Positions 42,216 through 54,600 of a stretch of DNA of 64,000 nucleotides are shown here, one piece after another (position 1 is the first letter of the stretch; each line of letters begins with the position of its first letter). Where the stretch lies: the NCBI GenBank assembly GCA_949316495.1, contig OX439003.1, positions 38,370,225 to 38,434,224 on the forward strand, given 5' to 3'. A program made the position numbers and the translations under genes. The notes beneath the pieces are model-generated. The model made no database searches. It saw only the letters and a program-made list of their open reading frames with translations, and was not told the origin of the DNA. The stretch is from Amphiduros pacificus (lineage: Eukaryota > Annelida > Polychaeta > Phyllodocida > Hesionidae).

Positions 42216-45200
42216 ATAGATCTCAAACACTCTTAGGATTGTATATGGATTTTTATGGAAATTTATAATTGGCTTTTAAAATTCAAGTGGGGTGGAAACA
42301 TAATTTGAAACAAAAGAAATATTGGTCATCTGTACTATCCTTGGTAATAATGTGAGACACAAAATGACCATGATGGCTCTTCTACCGAGTAGCCGGTCAT
42401 AGGCCATTAGCATATTATGAAGAGCTGCCACAGGGATATTAATTACAGGTCTTGAGGGATCATGTGCACTTTTACAATCACCATAACCTTAATCAGTGTT
42501 TAAGGATAATGATAAGGACACTAATTAACCCTTACACTGATATATCATGACTTTACATAACTAAAATTTCTTTTTACTCTCGGCCCCTGATGTAATCAGG
42601 CTGAGGATATCTGGTTAAGACCTCAGACTTTTTCTCATTAAACATGACCTACACCTACTTTTCAAGGTCACAGGCTAATCTTTTCAATAATCCTACAGTA
42701 AATGATACTTGACACACATAAGCTATCAAAGGAAGTTTATGCACTATTTTGTTTTTTACCCCCGTATCAATTTGCCTTGGTGCAGTGACGTTTTGTTTAC
42801 AAATATTGTACGGAGCAAACGTTGTACAGTAAGTTACCAGGGCTAAGGGCTAGATGCATCTCTGATGCCTATGTTTTTTAATGTGAGGATATTATATATG
42901 GTTTTATACAAACTCATTTAATAATTTGAGACCAACACAAATATAAGAACAAATCACATAAAAAAGGGTGGCAGACATTTTATTCACCCTTCAGTCAGAT
43001 AAGGGAGTACCCTAAGGTTATTTATATGTGATGAAGAAACAGGATCCCTGTTGTACTGTGGTAACCCTCCCATTAAGAGGGGGCAGAAAAGTCTTGACAG
43101 TTTGATGGGAATTTATCACGGGATGCCTCGTCAAATGTGTCCTGGGATCTTGTAGTAAACACTTTGGGCTCTACTGTACTTTTCACAGGGTTCTCTAATT
43201 TCACAATTGTTTTGACAGTATTAACAATATGTAATTATAATTTCTATATTTATAAAAAATTGATTTTTTAAATTTTCAAATAAAACCACAATTTGAATAA
43301 AGAAATAAGTGTTACAGTCGTAATAGTGCCCAGATGTATGAACGTTGATTAGCCCACTAGTTTAAGAAAGTGACCATGCACCCAATTAATCTGAGCACAA
43401 TTCTCAGCAAGCAAACATTCTCAACATGCCAGCTCATGTTTTTGTATACAGGTGTTAGACCTGTAAGAAATTTATGTTTTAAGAAAGGCTCTGTTATCAC
43501 AGACTGTTACTAAGCGAACGGAGACAACGAGGGCCATAGTGCAAACACTTATACGAACTCCAATAACACTTATTGGAGTTCTATGATAGTAACCCCCACG
43601 GTCAGCCAGCCCAGATCTCTGTGTACATGTGACATGTGTAGCAGTGTTGAATTTTAGTGACATGTGTAGCAGTTTTGAATTTCAGATTAGGGTGAAGATC
43701 TTGGGTTAAAGTGTGGGAATCAGGTCACACGTGTCTCGATCTCTACCACAGGCAGCCAGAGCGATATCACTACTTTTATATAGGTTAATACTTAGTATAT
43801 GGACAGAGAGTGGTTGGGACTTTCTCTTGTGGTGTGAAAACAAATAAACACTTTTAACATTTTGAAAGACAGTGGAATTACAAGATGACACATGAGACAC
43901 AACATTCAGCTCTATTGCAATTAGTGGTGGGTATTATAACACAGAATTTTGGAGTTATATGTACTTCTGATGGGCCTGCAGATCATGGACCTGGCTGTCA
44001 GTGTCACAGACCAGACTGGCAGACACCTCAACTGCATAAATAAACATAGAATTGAAATGTTTTTTTGCAAACGTAGAATATGTGCCAGTCAGTGTAGTCT
44101 ACATTTATGGCAACTTCAAAATGATGAGAAAATATAAATATCATTTTCAAAAAGGAAAGTGTATAAAAAACTTTTTTAAAGAAAAAGACTTTCTTGTTAA
44201 TCTCTACCACTGGCATGAGCTCTCTGCAAACCAAATGATAAAAATAGGTTTGATCTCAGCCATGTGCCTAAATATAGCAATATTATAAATTAGGGGCATG
44301 AAAGCTCTTGCATCGCATTTCTGTCAACCTGATGTTTCAAAATAGATTAAAAATACTTTACATCCTAAAATTTAAAGGATATTATCCATTCAATGCTGAG
44401 ATAGCAAAGCATTTTTAAAATGTGAAAGCTTTACCTTATGCCTTTTAAAAATATTTATATGATGCAGTTGAAAATTGTGTTCCAAAAACTGGTGGTTGAG
44501 TGGTGGAATACCCTCTGAATAATTCTCTAGGAAATTAACAAATTTTGCGCCCCCTGTCGTCTAATTGCTCATAATATTTACAAAGAACTACAAGGCATTG
44601 TCACCCCCCACTGAGCATATGATTATAGTGTTCTATGGGACATTATTGATTTCCAAGATTTTCCACCATTGGATCACAGGTTTTTCCGATTTTTGTACAA
44701 GTGATCTCAGATTTGGGCAGAAATATTGATAAAGGTAAGGCTAGTTTATGTTTTGAAACACTGAATTTAAAGATTAGATGGCATAGATCAGAAATATCCA
44801 CACCTCAACGTCATAAAAGCAAAATTGATAACCTTATACATGGAATAAAAATGATCTCATCCAAGGTTGTGATTTAAGCATTCATCCCTTTAGTTGTATA
44901 TGAGTGAAGGGAGAATTGACATTACATTGATCACACAATTTCGACACTATCTTAGCTTTTCAGATTCCCTATGACCACTGGTACCCTGACCTGAGACAAG
45001 AGACCTGAGACAAGATGACCTCTTCCACCTTTATATACTCCCAGGTACCTCGGACCTGGCATGGAACCTTTCATATCCATCTTATGTCAGCAACCGAAAA
45101 AATATAAATCCTTTTTTTCTTATTTGTGAACTCAAATGAATATGAATACATTTATAACTCTCACATTAATACAGAAACACACTTCAGTGGGGTGCTACAT

Positions 45201-46470
45201 TGGGCAGAATAATGTTAAAGAGTAATTGATTACAATGGAATTTAAATATGGTCATATATGTGCATGACTAACTTGTCATGTGTCACCTAATGTAAACATC
45301 CTCTTCCAACCTGAATATAATATGTAAATTCATTTAGAAGAAACAAAAAACACTGTTCAAACCACAGTAACTTTATATATCATGTGTTTAAAATATAAAT
45401 ATTTAAATATAAAGATATTATTCATAGTTTTATGCGTCAGATACTATTAATTTCAGAAAAAACAACCAAGATATGAGATCAAATCACATACAAAAAGGTT
45501 ATCTCTCGGTGTATCATCAAAAACCTTGCTTTGTCATGTTCACTTTGGTCTACAGTCTTTTATTGCACAGGATGTAAAAAAAAGAAAGGGCATAAAGCAA
45601 AATAATAATTTTAGTTTTCAAGAAGTTCTAATTTTCACGTCATGAATTGAAATCCTTACAATGCAAATCCTAAGGTGATCCGAAATCAAATTGTTTAACA
45701 AACAAAACGTCCATTCAAAATACCAAACTTATGCAAAAAATGAAATGTTTTAAAAAGCCCTTCCAGAAACAATGGCCATATCAGGTTATCAGGTAAAACT
45801 TTGAGCGTTTTTAGAACAACATGAAACCCATTGATTAAATTATTCCAGTATATAAGACAAAAACAATGTTATACTGGATACTTTAAGGCGTTTCAAATAT
45901 TTTGGTCAATAATGCAGATTGTGTTTCACAAAAGCATCACCTATGTGGGCGAACGATATTTGAGTGGATTGCCCTCACCTGGGCGAACGATATTTGAGTG
46001 GATTGCCCTCACCTGACATTTACCTGATGCCCACACCTTTAAGTGTGTAACCCCATCAATACCAATTATTTAAAATCCGTTTAAATAATCTGAAAACAAT
46101 AAATCTGCTCACTTGAAGTATATTTTTCCAATATATTTTGCTTTAGATATTTGTCACCGTCTTAATTTGTTTCAGAAATAAGCCTCAAAGTTTAGAGTTT
46201 GGCAACACGGGAAACTATGAATATTTTGAATTATTCAAATGCCATAGATGATTGAAAATTGAATGATTGATAACTATAAAATAAGGATGCATGTTTACCT
46301 CATATTCTCTTATTATTTTCATCATTGCCAGATATTAGCATATTCTGTTAGTCTTTATCATTGCCAGATATGCAAACATAAAATATCAAATGTTCAGAAT
46401 AGTATAGATATTTATATTATTTTCAAATACATATATATATATATACATACAAAAGATTTATCTCTTAAAT
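42216..46470. other. No gene seen
   Basis: AT-rich. Contains a 29-bp tandem at 43618-43686 (GTGACATGTGTAGCAGT-TTGAATTT) and an exact 34-bp tandem at 45947-46014. Open frames are short and unsupported. Confidence 0.4.
45947..46014. repeat. Exact 34-bp tandem duplication
   Basis: GGGCGAACGATATTTGAGTG followed by GATTGCCCTCACCT occurs twice with no change. Confidence 0.95.
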
Positions 46471-46481
46471 CTAATGTGAAA

Positions 46482-46804
46482 GGCCACGGGCCGTGGCGCA
46501 GTTGGTTAGAGCGCCAGCTTATTAGCACCAGTTCCTCTGTGGTGATCCAAAGGTCATGGGTTCGAACCCCGGCCGTGCCGGGATTGAACTCATGATACAA
46601 TTTCCCACATGAGCTGAGGCCCATGCCTAAAGGGTTAACCCGTTGTCCTTGTAAATCTGTGACCGGGTGGGTTGTCATGTCAAGGACCTGCGACATGACA
46701 ATTCAGTGAGGCAGCACTATATCTGCTACAAGTAGGTCTCATCACGAAATGACTGAAATAATGTTGAAAGTGATGTAAAGCCCCAAACAAACAAACAAAC
46801 AAAA
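46482..46804 (+). mobile_element. tRNA-derived SINE, full length
   Basis: Starts GGCCACGGGCCGTGGCGCAG with A box TGGCGCAGTTGG and B box GGTTCGAACCC, and ends CCCCAAACAAACAAACAAAC. Perfect 11-bp target duplications CTAATGTGAAA flank it (46471-46481 and 46805-46815), so insertion is recent. The body end (CACGAAATGACTGAAATAAT) resembles conserved SINE 3' domains of marine invertebrates. Confidence 0.93.
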
Positions 46805-46969
46805 CTAATGTGAAAATCCTAAAATCTTTAGGTTTATTTCAGATAATTCTGTGATGTTGACCGACTATCTTGTTTCTGTATATTAAAAGTGCATACTAAT
46901 AGTGCGTAATATCAATTTCCCAAATATTTTAGAATGTATTTTGATTTTTTATTCACTAGAAGGCAAGAC

Positions 46970-47095
46970 CACGGGCCATGGCACAGTTGGTTTGAGCACC
47001 AGCTCCTTAGTGATTATTCACGGGTCATGGATTCGATTCCTGGCCGAGATTGCATTCATGTTATTTTTTTACTCTGGTATGAGAGAGAGAGAGAT
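46970..47095 (+). mobile_element. Second tRNA-derived SINE, short or diverged
   Basis: ACGGGCCATGGCACAGTTGG, then CGGGTCATGGATTCGATTCC, gives a diverged tRNA-like head. The body differs from the other SINEs and ends in (GA)n, so it is either another subfamily or a 3'-truncated copy. Confidence 0.65.
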
Positions 47096-47127
47096 TTTCA
47101 CATAATTAAAACAAACATTTTGAATTA

Positions 47128-47133
47128 TTTATT
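47128..47133 (-). terminator. Polyadenylation signal candidate of receptor A
   Basis: AATAAA on the minus strand, about 210 bases after the stop at 47345. Confidence 0.4.
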
Positions 47134-47344
47134 TTTCACAAACAATTTGTCACAAACAAGTGTCATATATGCATCTATAAGTAGCAGTGTTTATGGAATG
47201 TCAACAACTGTTTATACCCTTGAACGAAAATAAAGTATTTACACTTTCATTGTGTTCTGATATGATATTATGTGTTAACGTTAACTGTATCATAATTTAC
47301 TGTTGACACACGCTGAGACAGATGTACATTATAAGAGACGTGAT

Positions 47345-48667
47345 TTAATTTTGTGTTACATCTCTATCTGGAATCACATCAGGTATGTTTCGTGCTAAAC
47401 CAGTTGTTTTAATTCCATTGGGTATCTTTTGTGTGTGTTTGCTTTTATCAGAATGATATAGCGTGTTTATTCCATTCAACGTATGGTCCTTTAATATAGT
47501 ACCATTTGGTGTTGAGTCCAAAAGAGTTTGTGGAGAAGCGAGGGAATTTGCCTGGTTTGAACTATCGGCACAGTTTGTCAATACTTTGCTATAATCTGAT
47601 ATTAAGGGATCTTTGCCGATTTCATTCAGTAAAGTTACAGAAGGCTCCGTGGTTATTTGATTCTCAATTCGTGAACGTTCTTTATTAATATCATCATATT
47701 GGTCACTATCTAAATGCGGCCCTTTCTCCTCAAAAGAGGGTCTGACCAATAAGTATCCCAGGTCATCATATTCCCTCTCAGCCATAGGAATACTACTTTC
47801 TGTATCCTCCAGAGGCTGTGGTGTGGATAGGGTGTCCCGGGTATCATCTACCTCATTGTTTATACTTAAGAGAGGAGGACTTCCCGCTCTGGAGTCTATA
47901 TCGCTCTCACTCTCAGACCTAGCAGTTCTCACGTGATCGTAGTCGGCGTTATTAGAAGAAGTGTCTACACAAGGCAACTTATCGCTTAGGCTGGCCTGGT
48001 CATGCATAAGCAATCGAGGAGTACTGCCAAAATCTATTGAAGACGAACTACTCATATCGCCATTGCTTGAATTGTCAAGGACAAGAGGAACCTGCAACTG
48101 AGGGGTCATTTCCTCATAGGTGTCGCTGATATCAGTCTCGATATACGTGTCACCGGCTTCGGATACGCCAACGCCATTAACAGAATCATAACCATCTTTA
48201 TCCTGAAGATCTAATGTTATAAGTCTCTTAGGATTAGAATCAATAAAACTATCCTCAAATGTACTTCTCCCACTTGATGACTCGGAGCCGAACAGTTCCG
48301 TGCTCGATCCCGAGTTGATCAAAGGACCTGGATTATGAAATATTGACCTCTCATAATCAGTGTCTTGGTCAGTTTGCATGATTAAATTAGGAATGTCGCT
48401 GTGGTCCGTAGTGTCTATTGGAATGATGAGGTTTGGCTGGCTTGATGCTTCAGCAGGACACTGAGAAGCAATCCGAGGCGGAAGGTGGGGAGGGGTTGGA
48501 CCGCTCCGCAATAACAAATCAATATCAGTATTCATTTCTTCATAACTATCATTAAGAGATCTTATAGATGCATATGAACCACTTAATTTCTCATCGATGA
48601 AGATAGCCAGTGTTCCGTCTTTGTTCAGGAGGAAAGGTTCATTTTCTGAACCCTCAATAGTCGTCAT
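47345..48667 (-). CDS. Receptor A cytoplasmic tail exon
   Basis: Starts MTTIEGSENEPFLL after TTTGCAG in phase 0 and ends DRDVTQN. Acidic and Ser-rich with many Tyr: SYEEMNT and TYEEMTP fit the YxxM site bound by the p85 subunit of PI3K, while GYLLV, DYDHV and DYSKV fit general SH2 sites. No repeat array is present, unlike the paralogous tail. Confidence 0.78.
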   Translation of the reverse strand: MTTIEGSENEPFLLNKDGTLAIFIDEKLSGSYASIRSLNDSYEEMNTDIDLLLRSGPTPPHLPPRIASQCPAEASSQPNLIIPIDTTDHSDIPNLIMQTDQDTDYERSIFHNPGPLINSGSSTELFGSESSSGRSTFEDSFIDSNPKRLITLDLQDKDGYDSVNGVGVSEAGDTYIETDISDTYEEMTPQLQVPLVLDNSSNGDMSSSSSIDFGSTPRLLMHDQASLSDKLPCVDTSSNNADYDHVRTARSESESDIDSRAGSPPLLSINNEVDDTRDTLSTPQPLEDTESSIPMAEREYDDLGYLLVRPSFEEKGPHLDSDQYDDINKERSRIENQITTEPSVTLLNEIGKDPLISDYSKVLTNCADSSNQANSLASPQTLLDSTPNGTILKDHTLNGINTLYHSDKSKHTQKIPNGIKTTGLARNIPDVIPDRDVTQN

Positions 48668-51600
48668 CTGCAAAGATTTTTATGAAATTATTATTATTGT
48701 GATATCATCCACTCCAACGAGCCTCATTTTCAAGTGGTCTGTGAATACATCTTAAATATGCCAAATAACTACCATCAATACAAACCTATTATTAAATATA
48801 AGATAACACTCGTATTAATGTGCTAATAACATGTAGCACCTGTCTTGGAAGAGTCAATTTTACATCAGGATTAATTTAGAAAAAGGTTATGAAAATATAA
48901 ATGATCGCCATCTGTTGAAAATTGTTTTGAAAAGAAAAATTGTATTTACTTGATGAAGCGGTAATTTCTAAGATCATAAAAGACCAAGGTGTAATATTAT
49001 TGCCTTTTAATGTGGAAGGGCAAAACAATGCCACATACAATCATAACGTTTAAAAAAAAAATCATAAATCATTTCAAAATGTGATTCATGCTAATAGGAT
49101 ACACACTGTGTACATACACATATAGTGAAAACAAATCAAAACACAGAGAAATATAAATAATATATGTGAAATCATGATTCTGAGGCAATCTCATTTAAAT
49201 AATCTGAACTAATTGATAGGTGACTGACTACTAGTTAACATCTGGACAACTACAAGGAATACACATGAAGGACAACAATGATTTTTACCCTTGTCCTCTT
49301 TACCCATGAGGATATACGAGGCTTCTGTTGGACTCTGCATGATAAGAGAAGAAACACCTTAAGCCACAACATAATAGCAATTGTTGTTAATTGCCTCATT
49401 CTTGTTAACGGGCAAGTATGATTTATTAATATTATGTATCTCAGATGCCTTTTTCAAATTTTATTTTCTATTTCAATTTGAAGCATGAATGGAACTTACA
49501 GGTTCAAGCCTCTCCGGTAAATCAATACCTGGTTTTTTCTTCTTGTTATACCTGTAGAAAAGTAAATATCATTAGTTTTCATGATCACATTGAGAATAAT
49601 TATTACACTATCACAACACATTGAAAGCTTCATGTCAAAATTGCAATTTATACAAAATATATGAATCACTTTGACCTTAATTTGGCAGTGAAAGGTAATA
49701 TTTCTTGGAATATTGTGTTAAGACTTAAACTTATTATTTCTTCAAATTTATATGAAAGAAATGAAAATCATTTCTCTTGTCAATGATATGTTTTGTGACT
49801 AAATTGGATAACAATTATTTTGGGCCATATTAATGAGAATCTCCGGAAAACAAATAAATCATTTAGCAAGACTTTTCTACAGAGAGAGCTACTGTATCAC
49901 AATGGAAACAGGTATTTCGTAGATTAGGCCTACCATACTATAGCGGGGATTGACGTCACCACAATAAAGACAACCACTGCAACAATTGTCATGCCTGCTG
50001 TCCAGAGCAAACCATCTGAAAACGCACGGTAACAATAGAGTATGATCATTCATTTTCAGACTAAGTCACATCCCACACGTTGAAGTCATCACTGTTTATT
50101 GTATTAATAGGTAATATATACGAGTAAGGCATATCTTGAAACATCCTAATCTAATTTAGATTAATATGTAAGTACATACATACACATATAGAATGTGCAC
50201 AAATATAAAATAATGCTCTCTGAACAATGACCATCGAGTGAATCTTTTTTGTTTCTACATCATTCTTAGCCATGGCAACGTATTAATGTATTATTTCTTA
50301 TCCTCGATTATGCAGCATGACCAAAACATGCGTCCATATCGGAAACAGACAACGTCCTCTAGTTTATACTAACGCATTTTTGGCAAAATAAGTGTCTGGA
50401 GATAATACTGTGAGACATACAAGGACAATACTCCTCTTTCACAACGATGCGTGATCACAAATGGCAATAGCCTTAGTGCAGTGAGAAACAAATGTGTTTT
50501 ATTATATCATTGCACTATTAATGTGATTTTATCTTTGTACTCTGTGCAAAAAAGTAAGAAAAGACATGTAAACCTTTGTGTAGTGCTGTTCGTCAATCAT
50601 GATTCGATCATATATATAATTAATGCGAGTAACTGTGATGAAAAGCACACTTAAGTGTATGCTGGTGAAAAGGGAAACATCTCGGACAGTGGGTGGAGCT
50701 TTCTAGAGTGTGAACAAGGGTCAAAACTATACCTGTTTCATCACTAGTGGGTCTTTCATGTTCAGCATTGCTGCCTAACCGAGTGATACCTACTACAGAA
50801 TGTTTCATTTCCCACTCACTAGCCGATACTAAGCAGTCTTTTCCTTAAAGGGTAAAATTGAATGATAAATTTGGCAAGGTCACGCACAAGTATTGTCAGA
50901 TTTTACATCCGACTATAAATACTTTATGCTGCAGCGAATACAATCCATTAAATGTTATCAATTTATGTAAACTTTAGGTTTTTTTTCAAAATGAACCTCA
51001 AAGTCCTCGTCTTTTACATGATGACATGTAAAAGACGATTCATGTTAAATATCATGGTCAGCTATGGAATAACATCGTTTATGATTTAGATATTTTATCA
51101 TAAAACATTTCACAAAATTGAACACAAGTATCTTTAAAATAGGGTGGAAATCTATATATTAAGGTTCAATATAAATGCCATAGATGTTTGCAAACATACA
51201 ATTTAAATATTATAAATATTTTAAGGACGGTATATGTTTTTTTTTAATGATTTACAAAGAAACTATTTAGGATTAGAAACATACCTTGGGCGGCTACAAC
51301 ACACAAGAGCCTGTGCAGTGAAGGGCTCGGGGGCGAGGTCATTCTTTCCCCATCGTGCATGTTAACAGAGGTCACTGTGAAGGTCACATTCATTGTCTTC
51401 CATACTTTGCAGTCCACATCAACCTTGTGTTCAGTGACACCTCCGCTTACTGGCAAAATTGACGATATTACTTTGGTAGCATTAGACAAGGTTTGGTTGA
51501 TGACATATAGGTCAATTGGACCATTGGCTGGATTGGGTGGCACCCACCGCAGTAGCACCTCATCAACGCTCCCGTCAAACACCAGCAGTTTAATTTGGTC

Positions 51601-54600
51601 TTCAGTCAATTGAACGGGTGCTGGATAGAAATAAAAAACACCTGTCTACAATGCACCATTTAAAAATCAAACTTGTATGGTTTTTTTATGTTGTCCTAAT
51701 GTTATTGCGATTCAAGACACAGCAAGCATAGCAAGCATTTTTCATGACAACAGCTTTTTAGTGATCTGTGATTATCATTAATAAAGTACTATTCGAGACA
51801 TATGGTTTATAGTTTTTATTATTTCATTCCAAGTATGTTCCTTATGACTTCTAGGAGTTTGAAAACAATTTTTTCAACTTATGCCTTGTGCTACAATATA
51901 TAATGAGACACTGAGATGATATTTCTGCTCGAGAGGAAATATATAAAGGCGAGTTCATTGGGTATGCGTAGCGTGATTCAACATGCCACCAAAGTAGCTT
52001 GCAATAGATATATCGATTTTTGCTGTTTTTCATACAATGAATACGCAGATGAGTTTGATCCATATACAAACTAGAAATAAATGCTACCTATACATATCAG
52101 AGGTCTGTTGAGTTTTGTGTTTCATATCTATAAAAATGTCTATAACTTTTTTTGATTGATACATCCCCATCAGTGTCAGTGAAATCTATTTGAACAAAAC
52201 ACTAATTCAAAGCCCCCTTATGAAAACACGCTTCTTTCTTGGCATCACTTTTATGTGTTATCATGGAGGCACTGAAAGGTGAAAGGTAAAATACGTCAAT
52301 CAGTGCTACCCTACTTTGAGACTCAATTGAGCTGAAATGTTCACGCTACCGTCACATGCAGCTGATGGCTTAGACAGACCTCATATTAACATATCCCAAA
52401 GTAACCTATTTATAACTTTATGTAAAACTTGTCTTGATGTGTTTGTTTGTTTGGGGTGTTACATCACTTTCAACATTATTCCAGTCATTTTGTGATGAGA
52501 CTTACGTGAGGCAGATATAATGCTGCCTCACTGAATTGTCATGTCGCAGGTCCTTGACATGACAACACACCCAGTCACAGATTTACAAGGACAACGGGTT
52601 AACCCTTTAGGCACGGGCCTCAGCTCATATGGGAAATTGAGTCATGAGTTCAATCTCGGCACGGCCGGGGATCGAACCCACAACCTTTGGATCACCACAG
52701 ATGAACTGGGGCTAATAAGCTGGCGTTCTAACCAACTGCACCACGGCCCGGGGCCCTGTCTTGATGTGCAAATGTGTATAAGCTTTCAATATACCAAATT
52801 ATAGGATGGGAAAAGAGAAAATAGAGAAAATGTTGCATCCCCTTGTGCATCTGATACTTCTATGGGTCAATAAGGGCCATCAACTCCGAGATTGTTACCA
52901 AGAAATAGTCTCCCCATCGGTGACAACCCCTCAACAAAATGCAGATTCCCATTCATCTCCCAGGAACAATCTAGTTTCCTTTCCTCTTACAACATCTGCA
53001 TTATCTGGCAAGAATAACTCTGATGGAAAAGGCTCTGCTCCGTGACATTTCAAAAAGTTACCCATGCCAGCTTTAAATCCAAGGCTTGTTGAAACACTTC
53101 GAAAAGGCAAGTGCTATCCAATATGGAATGATCTTGTTGATGAAGTGGCCAACTTTTATATCCAGAGTGACTATCTTAAAGTTGGGCAGGCCTCAGGTAT
53201 CCATGCAAATGACAACCTTGGATGAAGCCCCTGAACTGGAGCCCCTGAACTGCTTTAGAAAGGAAATGGCCTCATGGACTCAATGAGATTATAGTAATAT
53301 TACTATATTGTTAAAGGTTTGTAAATGGTGTTAAATATGTTGAGGGTAAGGGTTAGATTAGTTAAAATGAGTAATTTATGATGCCGCCTTTTTATATGAA
53401 ACAATCGACAAATCACATCAAATTCATTAAATTATAAATACGCTATTTAACTTTGTTAATATATGTCATCTTGTTTTGAAAATTTATCTATTCTATTCTA
53501 TATTATCGCACTTTTAAGAGAATGCTAAACCTTTGAATTCCTATTCAGTACAGTAATTGCACCTTTTGCATTTTCAGGAGACACACTAACAGACATACAT
53601 GGTTAAGTGAAAAAGGACTGGTCATAAGGTTAGTCTTTCAAAGTTTTAAATTTGATGAATTTAACTGTTATTAGAATATATTCAGTAGTTCCGTTGTATA
53701 ATTCTTGAATCCAATAATTAAATAACCAGTAAAAACATTTGTTTAAAAATTAGTAGTTTTTTTTACTGTGATGAAAAAGAAAGGTTACTTGAAGTTGTAT
53801 CACTTCAACAATTTGCATCATCAGCTCTATGGTCATCGTTCCATTGTAATTTGAATTCTGCAATTTCAGATTTGGCAAGACCCCTGAAAGACCCATGAAG
53901 GGATGCAGGCAATACAACCCCATCTTATTGAGATGCTGGATAAAGCAGAAGATGAGATGCCAATAAGCAAACAAAAGAAAGTGAGTATCTGTGTGGATGA
54001 TAACATAATATATTTTTTTCTCTGCCCAGTTAGAGTAAAACATGTAAATATACATTAAATCTTAGATTATTCAATATGAAAAATGAATATAAAATATGGT
54101 CAAAAAAATGACATTGTTAATTTGCTGAAATCAATGTAAAATATAAAATGTCAAATATATGGGTGAAAAATCATTTTACTCAATGTCATGTACAAATATT
54201 CTACTTTAAACTTTCTCATTTTATAAACAAAAATGTTGATTTGATAAGAAATAGAGATTCAACTCTTTGGATATAATTCATGAAATTAAACATTTAAAAA
54301 AATATTTGTTTAATTTCTTTCCAGGGTGATCTGAGAGTGCCAACAATATTAAAATATATTGAACAAAAAATTGGCTTCAAAGGTGGCAAGGGAGGACAAA
54401 GTTCATCCATATTCCACACACATGACAGTATACCAGCTTCAGAGGTTCCAGAAACTACAACATCCATGCCATCAGATGCCCCAGTTCTACACTTATTTAT
54501 GAAAGGGAATAACCTTGAGATGGCCATTGATGCTGGAGATGGGGCAAAAGTTAACGGTGATGATATCATCTAGGCCGTACTCAACTTGGTTGCAACATCC

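Noticed and set aside
46484-46572. Functional tRNA gene
   Set aside because: The tRNA-like head recurs at four other sites with the same downstream body and A-rich tail, so it is a SINE head.
46263-46696. Open frames ending inside the SINE
   Set aside because: Coding appearance comes from the conserved SINE body; the same peptide recurs at 52541 and 61778.
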